From positions 1 through 60,225 of the forward strand of contig JAFLCE010000013.1 in assembly GCA_017303655.1 (NCBI GenBank): DNA of 60,225 nucleotides, written 5' to 3'. This DNA is from Anaerolineae bacterium (lineage in GTDB: Bacteria > Chloroflexota > Anaerolineae > Anaerolineales > Villigracilaceae). Each line of letters opens with the position of its first letter. Position 1 is the stretch's first letter. The notes beneath the pieces are model-generated. The model saw only the letters and a list, made by a program, of their open reading frames with translations, was not told where the DNA came from and searched no databases. Both the position numbers and the translations under genes were made by a program. Shown here in pieces: positions 7,739-15,566 of this stretch.

Positions 7739-8275
7739 ATGACTCTTACTCCCTGGAAGATCATCGATTCGCGCCATCCCTTCCCAAAGTTTCGCATGGA
7801 CAATTGCGAACTTCCGAACGGGAAACCGTATAAGGCATTTGTGTTGGAGTTTGACTCGTGGGCAAATATTCTTGCGATCACGAAGAACAATGAAGTGGTG
7901 CTGGTAAAACAATACCGTCACGGTGTGCAGGAACTTTCGTTGGAATTGCCCGGCGGCGTGGTGGATGAGGGCGAAAGTCCGCTGGAAGGGGCGAAGCGCG
8001 AGTTGATGGAAGAGACAGGCTACAAAGCTGGGCAGATCATTGAGGTGGGGAAGTTCTATCCGAACCCGGCGATTCAGCAAAATACTTTATACTGCTATCT
8101 CGCTACCGATGTGGAATGGGCAGGCGAGCAGGACTTGGACGAATCGGAAGAGATCGAAGTTGTACTTGTTCCATTGGATGAATTGGTGCAGATGGTTCAG
8201 CAAGGCAAGCTTTTGCATGCCTTGAATGTGGCGGTTATCTTCCAAGCATTGGTGTATTTGGGGCGGATTCAGTAA
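7739..8275 (+). CDS. Nudix hydrolase, ADP-ribose pyrophosphatase-like
   Basis: A 178-residue protein with a complete Nudix box: GGVVDEGESPLEGAKRELME followed by ETGY, which satisfies GX5EX7REUXEEXGU. Upstream is the ITKNNEVVLVKQYRHG strand seen in ADP-ribose and nucleoside-diphosphate-sugar pyrophosphatases (Arg before the box). It probably hydrolyses ADP-ribose or a related diphosphate with Mg2+. The ATG is 2 bp after the R2lox stop, so the two form an operon. ADP-ribose clearance beside an oxidase could be housekeeping after oxidative damage, but this pairing is inference. Confidence 0.87.
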   Translation: MTLTPWKIIDSRHPFPKFRMDNCELPNGKPYKAFVLEFDSWANILAITKNNEVVLVKQYRHGVQELSLELPGGVVDEGESPLEGAKRELMEETGYKAGQIIEVGKFYPNPAIQQNTLYCYLATDVEWAGEQDLDESEEIEVVLVPLDELVQMVQQGKLLHALNVAVIFQALVYLGRIQ

Positions 8276-8499
8276 GTGCAAACAGCTTGGCAGAAAGTAA
8301 ATGCTTGCAGCGCTGAGTCAACTCATGGTCAAAGAAAGAGGCGCAGATTTTCATCCATGAATTTGGTTGTGCAATTCCGTCAACGGGCGTAAAATGGGCG
8401 CGGTCAAGAATCATGTATACCAACGACGAAAGTGATTTAGGTTCTGCCGAGAACAACCCGCCAAGTATAGGTGGGCGGCACGCGTTAATTCATATAACC

Positions 8500-8546
8500 G
8501 TCACGTAGGTGCGCAGCGCGCCCTTGCGTGACTATTTCACGCAAGG
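8500..8546 (+). promoter_or_regulatory. two mutually exclusive hairpins over the corA ribosome binding site
   Basis: Hairpin A pairs 8500-8514 with 8518-8532: 14 of 15 positions pair (two G-U) around an AGC loop. Hairpin B pairs 8522-8531 with 8537-8546: ten perfect pairs around CTATT, and it buries the first four bases of the AAGGAGG at 8543-8549. Both need 8522-8532, so only one can form. A leaves the ribosome site open and B hides it. This is the layout of a translational switch. The ligand or signal is not readable. Confidence 0.55.
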
Positions 8547-8554
8547 AGGCTGCC

Positions 8555-9481
8555 ATGCTGAGCATCTACAAAAATACCGAGAGCGGATTCGAAACGCTCG
8601 ATACGATCGCCAACGGCGCCTGGGTCAATGTTGTGGGCCCATCGCCAGATGAGATCGAAAAATTGGTCAACTGGGGGATGGACATGGACTATGTCAATTA
8701 TTCGTTAGATCAGGATGAAATGCCGCGTATGGAACGGGATGAAGATTACACCTTCATCTTGCTTCGCATTCCCATTCATCAACCAGATAGCGATATTCCA
8801 TATAACACGGTGCCGCTTGGCATTATGATCCTGGGCAATAAGATCATGACGGTCTGCCGCTATGACAGCGATATTTTCAAGTCGTTGACTAATGGCAAAC
8901 ACAAGCAAATGAAAACCGGCAAACGCTACCGCCTGACGCTCTACATCTTTTTGGAAACCGCCGTGCGTTATTTGAACTTGCTGCGCGAGATCAACCGCGC
9001 CACCGAGTTGGTAGAAGACCGCTTACAAAAATCAACCCAGAACCGTGAGCTGCTTGAACTGCTCAAATATCAAAAGAGTCTCACCTACTTCGCAACCGCA
9101 TTGCGCGCCAACGAAGTGATGATGGAGCGCGTGCAAAAAACGCAACTCTTCAATTATTACGAAGAAGACCAAGACCTGCTCGAAGATGTGCTCACTGAAA
9201 ACCAGCAAGCCATTCAAATGACCAGCATCAATACTGAAATTCTTTCGAGCATGATGGGCGCCTTTGCTTCGGTCATTTCGAACAATCTTAACGGCGTGAT
9301 GAAAGCCCTCGCTGCACTCACCATTATCTTCAACGTACCGACCATCGTCGCATCTTTTTACGGTATGAATGTCTATTTGCCTGGCGAGGGACACCCTCTT
9401 GCTTATCTTGGAGTCATGGGGCTCGCATTGGGTCTCACTGCATTGGCAACTGTATTTTTCTATAAAAGGAATTGGTTCTAA
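8555..9481 (+). CDS. corA: CorA-family magnesium/cobalt channel
   Basis: A 308-residue CorA family protein. A long cytosolic alpha/beta and helical domain (residues 1-245) leads to TM1 (near 252-272), which ends in the signature YGMNV, then TM2 (near 282-302) and a short basic tail (KRNWF). CorA pentamers let Mg2+, Co2+ or Ni2+ enter across the inner membrane. The ATG at 8555 has a strong AAGGAGG five nt upstream; the alternative GTG at 8528 lies inside a hairpin. That hairpin can hide the ribosome site (see 8500-8546). The stop TAA overlaps the ATG of the SMP-30 gene by one base. Confidence 0.93.
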   Translation: MLSIYKNTESGFETLDTIANGAWVNVVGPSPDEIEKLVNWGMDMDYVNYSLDQDEMPRMERDEDYTFILLRIPIHQPDSDIPYNTVPLGIMILGNKIMTVCRYDSDIFKSLTNGKHKQMKTGKRYRLTLYIFLETAVRYLNLLREINRATELVEDRLQKSTQNRELLELLKYQKSLTYFATALRANEVMMERVQKTQLFNYYEEDQDLLEDVLTENQQAIQMTSINTEILSSMMGAFASVISNNLNGVMKALAALTIIFNVPTIVASFYGMNVYLPGEGHPLAYLGVMGLALGLTALATVFFYKRNWF

Positions 9482-10329
9482 TGAATGTTGAATTAATACT
9501 CGACGCCAAAGCCACACTGGGCGAAGGTCCTGCGTGGGATGAAAAAACGCAAACCCTGTATTGGGTGGATATTCTTGAGAAACGAATCTACACCGCCGAA
9601 GGTGTGCTCGCCGAGCTGGATGAATTTATCGGCTGCCTTGCTCCGCGAAAAAATGGGAATTTGATCCTCGGAAAACGCGCCTCCTTCGTGAACTTTGACC
9701 TTGCCACATCCCAGCAGACAGTTCTCGTCGCTTTGAACGAATCTGCCACCAATCGCATGAACGATGGCAAATGTGACCCCGCGGGTCGCTTGCTGGCTGG
9801 CACCATGGACATGAACGAGAAAGACCCAACCGGTAACTTATATTCCTTCGACGGCAAATCCACTCGCACCTTGTTCGGTGATGTGACCATCTCCAACGGC
9901 ATGGCGTGGAGCCCAGACTATAAAACTTTTTATTACATCGATACGCCCACTTGCGAAGTCCGTGCTTATGATTACGACATGAAGACCGGCGAGATTGCAA
10001 ATCGCCGTCGTGCATTTGAAGTCCCCAAATCTCTTGGCTGGGCAGACGGCATGACTTCTGATGTTGATGGCAATTTGTGGATCGCCATGTGGGGTGGGGC
10101 ACAGGTCACCCGCTGGGATCCGCGTACCGGTCAATTGCTGGAGCAGATTCCTGTACCCGCTTTGCAATCATCCTGCCCGGTGTTTGGTGGGAAAGATCGC
10201 AATGAGCTTTATGTCACATCCGCGCGAGTGGGCATGAGCGAAGAGAATTTAACAAAATACCCGCTCTCTGGCGGGCTGTTCAAGGCAGTCACGAAATACG
10301 AAGGCATGCCAACGTTTGAATTTGGGTAA
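9481..10329 (+). CDS. SMP-30 / gluconolactonase family lactonase
   Basis: A 282-residue six-bladed beta-propeller of the SMP-30/LRE family. Signature pieces are LGEGPAWDEKTQTLYWVDI (metal-ligand Glu), NRMNDGKCDPAGRLLAGTM, ISNGMAWSPDYKTFYYIDT (metal-ligand Asn) and WADGMTSDVDGNLWIAMWGG (metal-ligand Asp). These enzymes hydrolyse aldonolactones such as glucono- or arabinono-lactone with a divalent metal. The start ATG 9481 overlaps the corA stop; AAAAGGA lies 11 nt upstream within corA. No signal peptide. Linkage to CorA is probably only transcriptional. The precise sugar lactone is unknown. Confidence 0.87.
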   Translation: MNVELILDAKATLGEGPAWDEKTQTLYWVDILEKRIYTAEGVLAELDEFIGCLAPRKNGNLILGKRASFVNFDLATSQQTVLVALNESATNRMNDGKCDPAGRLLAGTMDMNEKDPTGNLYSFDGKSTRTLFGDVTISNGMAWSPDYKTFYYIDTPTCEVRAYDYDMKTGEIANRRRAFEVPKSLGWADGMTSDVDGNLWIAMWGGAQVTRWDPRTGQLLEQIPVPALQSSCPVFGGKDRNELYVTSARVGMSEENLTKYPLSGGLFKAVTKYEGMPTFEFG

Positions 10330-10333
10330 ATTT

Positions 10334-10362
10334 GTAGGGGCGCATCAATGCTGCGCCCCTAC
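10334..10362. terminator. GTAGGGGCGCA palindrome between convergent genes
   Basis: Arms GTAGGGGCGCA (10334-10344) and TGCGCCCCTAC (10352-10362) flank a 7-nt loop, followed by CTTGTTTT. It separates the SMP-30 gene from the convergent ABC permease and may stop transcription. It belongs to the TGTAGG palindrome family. Confidence 0.6.
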
Positions 10363-10368
10363 CTTGTT

Positions 10369-11220
10369 TTACAGGTCGCGTTGATTGAACATACTTATTG
10401 TTGCCATCAACATAATGATTAGATAGATAACTGCATATCCGACCATTAATGGGCTGGGGACGGAGACTGTACTAAAGGGTGACATGCCAATGGCTGCGGA
10501 AATGGGGGATTGCATTTCGAATGCTGCCCGCCGCCAAAGAGACTCGCTAGGGATGAGCAGGCTGGTGATGATTCCAACCTGTACGGCGGTTTCATTTTGA
10601 AGGATCGAGCCAATCTGTTCCACCCAACTACCAATGAAGGCTAAACCATACATACCGAATACCACGCTGCCGGTTGCCAGCCCAGAGAGAAAACTGGAGC
10701 AGGCAATGGAAATCGTCATGATGAGCAGCGATTCGAGATAAATGAGAGCAACTCCCGAAAGGATGTTGTGCGGGGTGTACCCAGATAACAGCCACACGCT
10801 AAGCACTGTCCCACCGGACATGAGAAAGGCATAGCCTGCCAATAGAATGGCAAAGCCGAGCCATTTGCCAAGCACCACATCCATCCGGCGGATGGGTTTG
10901 GCAACGATGGTTTGGATCGTGCCGGATATGATCTCGCCGGAGAGCGTGTCTGCGCCAAGAAGCGCGCCCATCGCAACGGAGAGGAAGGTCACTGCATACA
11001 ACCCCGCGAGCATGAGCATATTGACCGCTTCGTTCATCATGAGATTGGTAACTGCTTCTCCTGCTGTCGGCACCTCTTGGGAAGCATTGATGAACACAAA
11101 ATGGAATCCGATTGAGAAGATCGCCAGAAACACCAACCCTAAAATCACTCCGGTGAGAATGATGCGCCTCCGAATGGCTTCGCGGAAGGTCATGCGTGCG
11201 ATGGTCCAGATATTTTTCAT
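10369..11220 (-). CDS. ABC-2 type transporter permease
   Basis: A 283-residue membrane protein with about six hydrophobic segments: near 17-37, 62-85, 103-125, 140-165, 172-200 and 255-275. The start FREAIRRRIILTGVILGLVF and the LSGEIISGTIQTIVAKPIRR segment after the second helix are typical of NatB/CcmB-like ABC-2 permeases. Its start overlaps the end of the ATPase gene by four bases (11217-11220), so they are one operon. Together they would form an exporter or membrane-remodelling complex of unknown substrate. No extra binding protein is encoded nearby. Confidence 0.87.
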   Translation of the reverse strand: MKNIWTIARMTFREAIRRRIILTGVILGLVFLAIFSIGFHFVFINASQEVPTAGEAVTNLMMNEAVNMLMLAGLYAVTFLSVAMGALLGADTLSGEIISGTIQTIVAKPIRRMDVVLGKWLGFAILLAGYAFLMSGGTVLSVWLLSGYTPHNILSGVALIYLESLLIMTISIACSSFLSGLATGSVVFGMYGLAFIGSWVEQIGSILQNETAVQVGIITSLLIPSESLWRRAAFEMQSPISAAIGMSPFSTVSVPSPLMVGYAVIYLIIMLMATISMFNQRDL

Positions 11221-12134
11221 TGCACACCGTCCTGTCCGAGGGTTTCGATAAAAATTTCTTCGAGCGAAAGCCGATTGGGAGTGAACGCATAGACTTGCAC
11301 ATTGTTTGCGATCAAAAAGCGATTGATCTCGGGCAGGTCAGTCTCGCCGCGGATGGTCATCGTCAAGTGGTCAGAATCAAGGCGCAGGTCATCGCCCCAG
11401 CGACGTAGACCAGAGACAACTTCCGGCGTAAGCCCTGAGGCGCGGATGGTCAACATCGAGATGTTTTGATTCAGTGCAGACATTTCCATCACGCGGATCA
11501 CTTCTCCGTGTTTGATGAACGCCACCCGATTGCAAGTCACTTCGATCTCGCTCAGCAAATGCGAGTTGAGGAAAACGCTCGTGCCTTCCTCGCGCAGTTC
11601 GTGGATGATGTCGCGGACCAGCCTGCGCCCAACCGGGTCAAGACCGGAGGTTGGCTCATCTAAAAATACGAGCGCGGGGCGGTTCATCAACGCCTGTGCC
11701 AAACCGATGCGCTGCAACATGCCTTTGGAGAATGTGCGTAGTTGTTTGTGCCGAAATTCCGCAAGCCCTACCCGTTCGAGTAGTTCATCACGGCGATGGT
11801 TTAGGTCAGATGCCGACATGCCGAATAGTTCGCCGTGCAGTTCGAGGAATTCATGTGCGGTCAGCCATTCTTGAAAGCGGAAGTGTTCCGGAAGAAAGCC
11901 AACATGCGCTAGCGAAGCACGATCACCGATCGGCGCGCCAAGCAGGAATCCCGCGCCGGAGGTGGGCGTAACCAACCCCAACAGCATTTTGATGGACGTG
12001 GTCTTGCCCGCACCATTAGGACCCAGAAAACCAAAAACCTCACCTTGCTCTACTTGCAGAGTGAGTCCTTTTACAGCGGCTTTGTCGCCAAATTCTTTGC
12101 GAAGAGCATCAGTTCGTATTGCGGGTGTAGTCAT
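11217..12134 (-). CDS. ABC transporter ATP-binding protein
   Basis: A 305-residue CcmA/NatA-type ATPase. Walker A is GPNGAGKTTSIK, the Q-loop is GFLPEHFRF, the signature is TFSKGMLQRIG, Walker B is ALVFLDEPTSGLDP and the switch His is in FLNSHLLSE. The C-terminal 80 residues form the accessory domain common in ABC-2 ATPases. It drives the permease encoded immediately downstream. The ATG has no Shine-Dalgarno sequence; TAAAAT lies six nt upstream with TTGCAG 17 nt further up (12141-12169), which suggests a leaderless mRNA. Confidence 0.9.
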   Translation of the reverse strand: MTTPAIRTDALRKEFGDKAAVKGLTLQVEQGEVFGFLGPNGAGKTTSIKMLLGLVTPTSGAGFLLGAPIGDRASLAHVGFLPEHFRFQEWLTAHEFLELHGELFGMSASDLNHRRDELLERVGLAEFRHKQLRTFSKGMLQRIGLAQALMNRPALVFLDEPTSGLDPVGRRLVRDIIHELREEGTSVFLNSHLLSEIEVTCNRVAFIKHGEVIRVMEMSALNQNISMLTIRASGLTPEVVSGLRRWGDDLRLDSDHLTMTIRGETDLPEINRFLIANNVQVYAFTPNRLSLEEIFIETLGQDGVQ

Positions 12135-12140
12135 GAATGT

Positions 12141-12169
12141 ATTTTAATGAGAAATGACATTGCCTGCAA
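12141..12169 (-). promoter_or_regulatory. promoter of the ABC exporter operon (TTGCAG-17-TAAAAT)
   Basis: On the minus strand TTGCAG (12169-12164), a 17-nt spacer and TAAAAT (12146-12141) precede the ATG at 12134 by six nt. The promoter overlaps the hairpin at 12152-12190, so termination of the sigma-factor operon and initiation here share DNA. Confidence 0.6.
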
Positions 12170-12190
12170 ACAATGCAGGCAATGTCATTT
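12152..12190. terminator. 17-bp perfect hairpin between the sigma and ABC operons
   Basis: AAATGACATTGCCTGCA (12152-12168) and TGCAGGCAATGTCATTT (12174-12190) pair perfectly around AACAA. It lies just beyond the stop of the anti-sigma gene on the minus strand and can end that transcript. Confidence 0.7.
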
Positions 12191-12201
12191 TGTTTAACGT
12201 A

Positions 12202-13362
12202 CTACCGAAGTGAATCCGCGATGGCGAAGGCAGCAGATGTGTCTGAACCTGCGCCGCTGATGGAATATAGAATACCATCTTTGACCCATAGCAACACATA
12301 TCCAGGAGCATATTCATTCGTGCTTTGAATATATGTGCCGGTCACGCCATCCACACTGATCTCGGAGTGGGTCGAGGCATCACGCGGAATAGGGATGACC
12401 AGAGTCGTTGCCCAGTCCACGCTGGCGGCGAAGGCTGCAGCTTCATCACTGCTCATGCCGCTGAATTCGAGCGCGATTTGCGCGAGCTGTGCCATATCCA
12501 CGCCTTCAGGCGCGTTGACCACGGGGCTGGTCATCTGGGTGAAGACAATACAATCCGGGTAGCTTTCGCCCATATTATAAGGACCTTCGCTGCGTTCTGC
12601 GTCTGGCTCAGGGCAGGTTCCAAAGGACGCGTTCACTGCGGACGGAATGTTGACGGAAATTTCTGCGCCGTCGATCGCTTCTGGCAGGGTGAGGTCTTCA
12701 CGCCCAGCACCATCGATCAACGCCTGCGCCTTTTCGCGGTCAATGGTCAATACGAACGCAGCGGAATCGGTCACGTAGATTTCTGAAGTAGCAGGTGCTT
12801 CGGGCAGGCGCACAATGAATCCTGCCAACTCACTGGCTTCATCACCATTTGCCGCTTCAACCGGTTCACCGGGTTCATCGGTCACAACCGTGGAGCTGGA
12901 TACTAACTCACTCAACTGAGTTCCGAGTGCTTCGTTACCAGTCAGGCTTTCCAAATTAGCCGGATCGATGGATAACACGGTCACCTGTTGCACGCGGAAC
13001 AAGTTCAAGAACTCGCTTGCCAACGCGCGCGTGGATGGGAACGCCAGCAAAAGCGCCAGCGCCAAAATTGCAACGACGCCGAAGCGCGCTACGGGAAATG
13101 CAAACCACTTTTTCAACATGGATGTCTCCTTTTTATTTAAATACTTTTGTGTAAAATGGACCCAGGCAGACCGGGTGGAAGGTACAGCCCTGATCTCACT
13201 GGATAAAAATGACAGCCGTTTCGCGTTTCGAAGATGCGCCTGTTTCATTTGCTTCAATTGCTTCTGACAAGCGACGCATGTGTGCAAGTGACCCAATCGC
13301 ACGGCTTCCAACTCATCATCGAGGGATGCGCGCAATTCACCTTCAGTCAAATGTCTCTTCAT
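12202..13362 (-). CDS. membrane anti-sigma factor with large extracytoplasmic domain
   Basis: A 386-residue single-pass protein. The N-terminus (LTEGELRASLDDEL...HLHTCVACQ) has the His-x3-Cys-x2-Cys zinc-finger pattern of ZAS/zf-HC2 anti-sigma factors. A TM helix lies near residues 91-110 (FGVVAILALALLLAFPS). The remaining 270 residues would be outside and carry no family I know; two Cys there (EPDAERS and SYPDC regions) might pair. Its start overlaps the sigma-factor stop by four bases (ATGA). By family rule it would hold the ECF sigma factor at the membrane until an envelope signal arrives. The signal is unknown. Confidence 0.82.
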   Translation of the reverse strand: MKRHLTEGELRASLDDELEAVRLGHLHTCVACQKQLKQMKQAHLRNAKRLSFLSSEIRAVPSTRSAWVHFTQKYLNKKETSMLKKWFAFPVARFGVVAILALALLLAFPSTRALASEFLNLFRVQQVTVLSIDPANLESLTGNEALGTQLSELVSSSTVVTDEPGEPVEAANGDEASELAGFIVRLPEAPATSEIYVTDSAAFVLTIDREKAQALIDGAGREDLTLPEAIDGAEISVNIPSAVNASFGTCPEPDAERSEGPYNMGESYPDCIVFTQMTSPVVNAPEGVDMAQLAQIALEFSGMSSDEAAAFAASVDWATTLVIPIPRDASTHSEISVDGVTGTYIQSTNEYAPGYVLLWVKDGILYSISGAGSDTSAAFAIADSLR

Positions 13363-13928
13363 AGTTCCTCCGGGGCAAGCGCCCTATACTGTTCTTCGAA
13401 TTCGCGTTCGGCTCTCGCTAACAGCGGTCCAATGGACGCTGGGGAAAGCCCAAGGGTTTCGGCGATCTCCTTGTAGGACATGCCCGAATATCGCAAAACC
13501 AACAATTGCGACTGCCGTTCGTTCATCGCAGCCAAGGCTTGTCGCGCCGTCTCGCCTTCCTCGTTCGCCGCCTGAATTTCCACCGGACGAGTTTCTGGCG
13601 CTTCGTCGAGAGCGAAACGTCCCGCAGTCAACTCATATCCCTCACGCCGTTTGAAACTGCGGATCGAACGTAGACCGAGGTTAGTCGCCACACGATACAG
13701 CCAGCCACCGGGTTGAAAGCCATCTTCCCGAAATGGGCGGCGCTGATACAGGCGAAAAAACGTCTCCAACGTCAGGTCTTCGGCTTCGGCAGGGTCAACT
13801 ACCAATCGGCGGACGATGCGGTAGACATACGCCCAATATTCCCGAAACAGAGATTCAAAATCCTCGTCCTGAGAATCCGCGCGCGCATAAACGGATTCGG
13901 CGTTACGTTTCTTCATTCCCTGAATCAT
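13359..13928 (-). CDS. ECF-type RNA polymerase sigma factor
   Basis: A 189-residue group 4 sigma factor. Region 2 spans about residues 24-90 (FESLFREYWAYVYRIVRRLV and LTLETFFRLYQ, then GGWLYRVATNLGL). Region 4 spans about 130-185 (NERQSQLLVLRYSGMSYKEI). It would direct RNA polymerase to envelope-stress or metabolic promoters and is paired with the overlapping anti-sigma gene. The first ATG at 13928 has no evident Shine-Dalgarno sequence. An internal ATG at 13916 would start MKKRNAES and is nearly as good. No self-promoter could be identified by eye. Confidence 0.9.
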   Translation of the reverse strand: MIQGMKKRNAESVYARADSQDEDFESLFREYWAYVYRIVRRLVVDPAEAEDLTLETFFRLYQRRPFREDGFQPGGWLYRVATNLGLRSIRSFKRREGYELTAGRFALDEAPETRPVEIQAANEEGETARQALAAMNERQSQLLVLRYSGMSYKEIAETLGLSPASIGPLLARAEREFEEQYRALAPEEL

Positions 13929-14060
13929 ACTCGTGTTGGGTTTGTTCTGGTCATGAATATTAAGGCTGTCCTGATTGTATAACCCCGCCCGCGCTGGAAA
14001 TGAGACAAAACCCCGCGCCTCTTTTCCTGACTTTGAGCTGGTCGCTGACCAGCGACCTTT

Positions 14061-14747
14061 TCAAACAAGGTTTAGTTTTTTCCCATTTTCTTTCAACCAC
14101 TTGCGCTGACGTTTAAAATCGGGACATAGGCTTTCGACTAATTTCCAAAAATGGGGTGAATGATTCTTTACTTTCAAGTGTGCTAATTCATGCAAGACTA
14201 CGTAATCAATAACTTCCAACGGAGCCATGACCAACCGCCAGGTGAAGTTGATCGTGCCGCTTGAGGTGCAAGAGCCCCAACGCGTTTTCGCTGAGTTAAC
14301 TTTGACTTGCTTGGGTTCAAATCCGTGCTGTGTAGCGTAGAACTGAACTCGTTCTGTAAAAACGGTGCTAGCTTGGGTTTTATACCATTTGGTAAAGGCA
14401 ACTTCTCCGCGTTCTCGCGCAGAAGCTGACAGTGTGAATCCGCCGTCGAATTTGAGAGCAGGCCGCTGAGGTGGGACGAGGCGCAGCTCGTATTCATATC
14501 CAAGAAAGAGGAAGCGTTCACCATCCACATATTCTTTTTTCGGATGTATCACCATGGCTTTGAGTTTTTCACGCGAGCGCAGGATCCAATCCGTTTTTTC
14601 TGTGATGAAGCCATGAATGTCTAGCAATGTCGCCCGCTTCGGCGCGCGGACAGTGAGGCTGCCATCCCGTTCGAGAATCAGGGCAATGGTGCGGCGTTTG
14701 GCGCGGACGAGTTTATCGATTTGAATTGGCATGGGTTCATTTGGCAC
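14061..14747 (-). CDS. YgjP-like metallopeptidase (DUF45, SprT-like fold)
   Basis: A 228-residue protein. The C-terminal half holds KTRWGSCTSSGTINFTWRL and the zinc motif HELAHLKVKNHSPHFW (HExxH plus downstream His), the signature of the YgjP/WLM-related zincins. The N-terminal half is a beta-rich region (VRAKRRTIALILERDGSLTV). E. coli YgjP has been reported to act on UTP; whether this protein is a peptidase or a phosphohydrolase is open. GTG at 14747 is chosen because TATAAT lies seven nt upstream, fitting a leaderless mRNA. An ATG at 14732 (MPIQIDKL) is the alternative. Cytoplasmic. Confidence 0.85.
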   Translation of the reverse strand: MPNEPMPIQIDKLVRAKRRTIALILERDGSLTVRAPKRATLLDIHGFITEKTDWILRSREKLKAMVIHPKKEYVDGERFLFLGYEYELRLVPPQRPALKFDGGFTLSASARERGEVAFTKWYKTQASTVFTERVQFYATQHGFEPKQVKVNSAKTRWGSCTSSGTINFTWRLVMAPLEVIDYVVLHELAHLKVKNHSPHFWKLVESLCPDFKRQRKWLKENGKKLNLV

Positions 14748-14754
14748 GCGCGAA

Positions 14755-14760
14755 ATTATA
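14755..14760 (-). promoter_or_regulatory. TATAAT -10 box before the YgjP-like gene
   Basis: Minus-strand TATAAT lies seven nt before the GTG at 14747, supporting a leaderless GTG start. Confidence 0.5.
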
Positions 14761-14781
14761 CAGGCATTCTACAAACAAAAA

Positions 14782-14812
14782 GACGGATGGGAGTCTCGAA
14801 AACCCATCCGTC
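14782..14812 (-). terminator. Rho-independent terminator of the lipoprotein operon
   Basis: GACGGATGGG (14782-14791) pairs with CCCATCCGTC (14803-14812). On the minus strand it is followed by TTTTTGTTTGT. It lies about 125 bp beyond the 37-aa ORF. The stretch 14813-14937 holds no gene that I can support. Confidence 0.85.
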
Positions 14813-14937
14813 AAGGACTGACTATGTCGGGGAAGGAGGCGAATAATGCAGCCTTCCTTTCGTTAGGGGAACGTCTGGTGCTAAAGGTTGAACTTCGACC
14901 AGCTTATGGCGTATCGCCCTTCCCTTCGTATTTTGTT

Positions 14938-15051
14938 TCAGGCGGTGTTTCTATCGCAACCTCCTTTCTTGTTCTTGAACACATCGTACACCCAATGCAG
15001 GGCGTTTACATTAAAAAGAGTTTGTAGTTTTGAAATTGGTTGTTTAGTCAT
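14938..15051 (-). CDS. candidate 37-aa peptide overlapping the end of the HExxH gene
   Basis: ATG at 15051 overlaps the stop of the upstream metallopeptidase-like gene by eight bases (ATGACTAA), a typical coupling arrangement. It encodes 37 residues: a Lys/Gln-rich start (MTKQPISKLQTLF), a hydrophobic-aromatic centre (NALHWVYDVF) and a basic tail with one Cys (KNKKGGCDRNTA). It precedes the operon terminator. I do not recognise it. It could be a small membrane-active or regulatory peptide, or a chance ORF. The position is the main support. Confidence 0.4.
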   Translation of the reverse strand: MTKQPISKLQTLFNVNALHWVYDVFKNKKGGCDRNTA

Positions 15052-15565
15052 ATTGTTTGCGTGTAACCCAATACAACATCTCTTTATGAATTGGATACAA
15101 CGGCAGGCTCCAGGCTCCATACCAAAACCCGGCGAATTTCGTCATCAGCTGTTGCGCACGTCTTAAATTTGTACGGTCAAAATTCAGGGGCAGGCTCAGT
15201 ATTTCTTCCAGTTCCGGTTTAAGTGTTTTACCAGTTAAGCGTTTGAACAAACGGAATTCATATTGCCATGCATCCAATTCGCCATAGATAGACATCGCAG
15301 TCAACATACCTTGTTCTATATGCCGCACTTCATGCACAAACATTGTCCATGCACGTGGGTTTTCAAGTGCCGACTCCATTGTGTAATGACGTGAATTCAA
15401 ATAGAAATTGCGATTTAATTTCCAAAACGCGCCGACGCTTTTCCGTGCCCGCCTCATTCCAACCCGGATGTTGTTTGCCCGTACAAAGCGTACCGCCGCC
15501 GCACCCTCTTCCGATGACGCTGCGACCTTTTCGAAATATTGTTCCAACCATTCGGCTTTGTTCAT
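15044..15565 (-). CDS. HExxH-containing metallopeptidase-like protein
   Basis: A protein of 173 residues that I cannot assign to a named family. Residues 78-82 read HEVRH, followed 14 residues later by Glu96 in GELDAW, so an HExxH...E zinc site of the gluzincin type is likely. No signal peptide or TM segment. The ATG at 15565 is one base after the lipoprotein stop, which favours it over an upstream start at 15652 that would overlap the lipoprotein by 86 bp. It may process the lipoprotein or the short peptide encoded next to it. That is inference. Confidence 0.68.
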   Translation of the reverse strand: MNKAEWLEQYFEKVAASSEEGAAAVRFVRANNIRVGMRRARKSVGAFWKLNRNFYLNSRHYTMESALENPRAWTMFVHEVRHIEQGMLTAMSIYGELDAWQYEFRLFKRLTGKTLKPELEEILSLPLNFDRTNLRRAQQLMTKFAGFWYGAWSLPLYPIHKEMLYWVTRKQYD

Positions 15566-15566
15566 C

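Noticed and set aside
8285-8456. Minus-strand ORF (MFSAEPKSLSSLVYMILDRAHF...) in the gap before corA, with a faint look of an alpha/beta-hydrolase C-terminus (LDRAHFTPVDG, ASFFDHEL).
   Set aside because: It is short, has no ribosome site, runs into the Nudix gene and lacks any catalytic motif. A decayed remnant is possible but cannot be supported. The rest of 8276-8499 shows nothing else.
14731-15027. Plus-strand frame MGSFGTREIIQAF... between the YgjP and lipoprotein operons.
   Set aside because: It crosses the minus-strand terminator and the coupled 37-aa ORF and shows no family or ribosome site.
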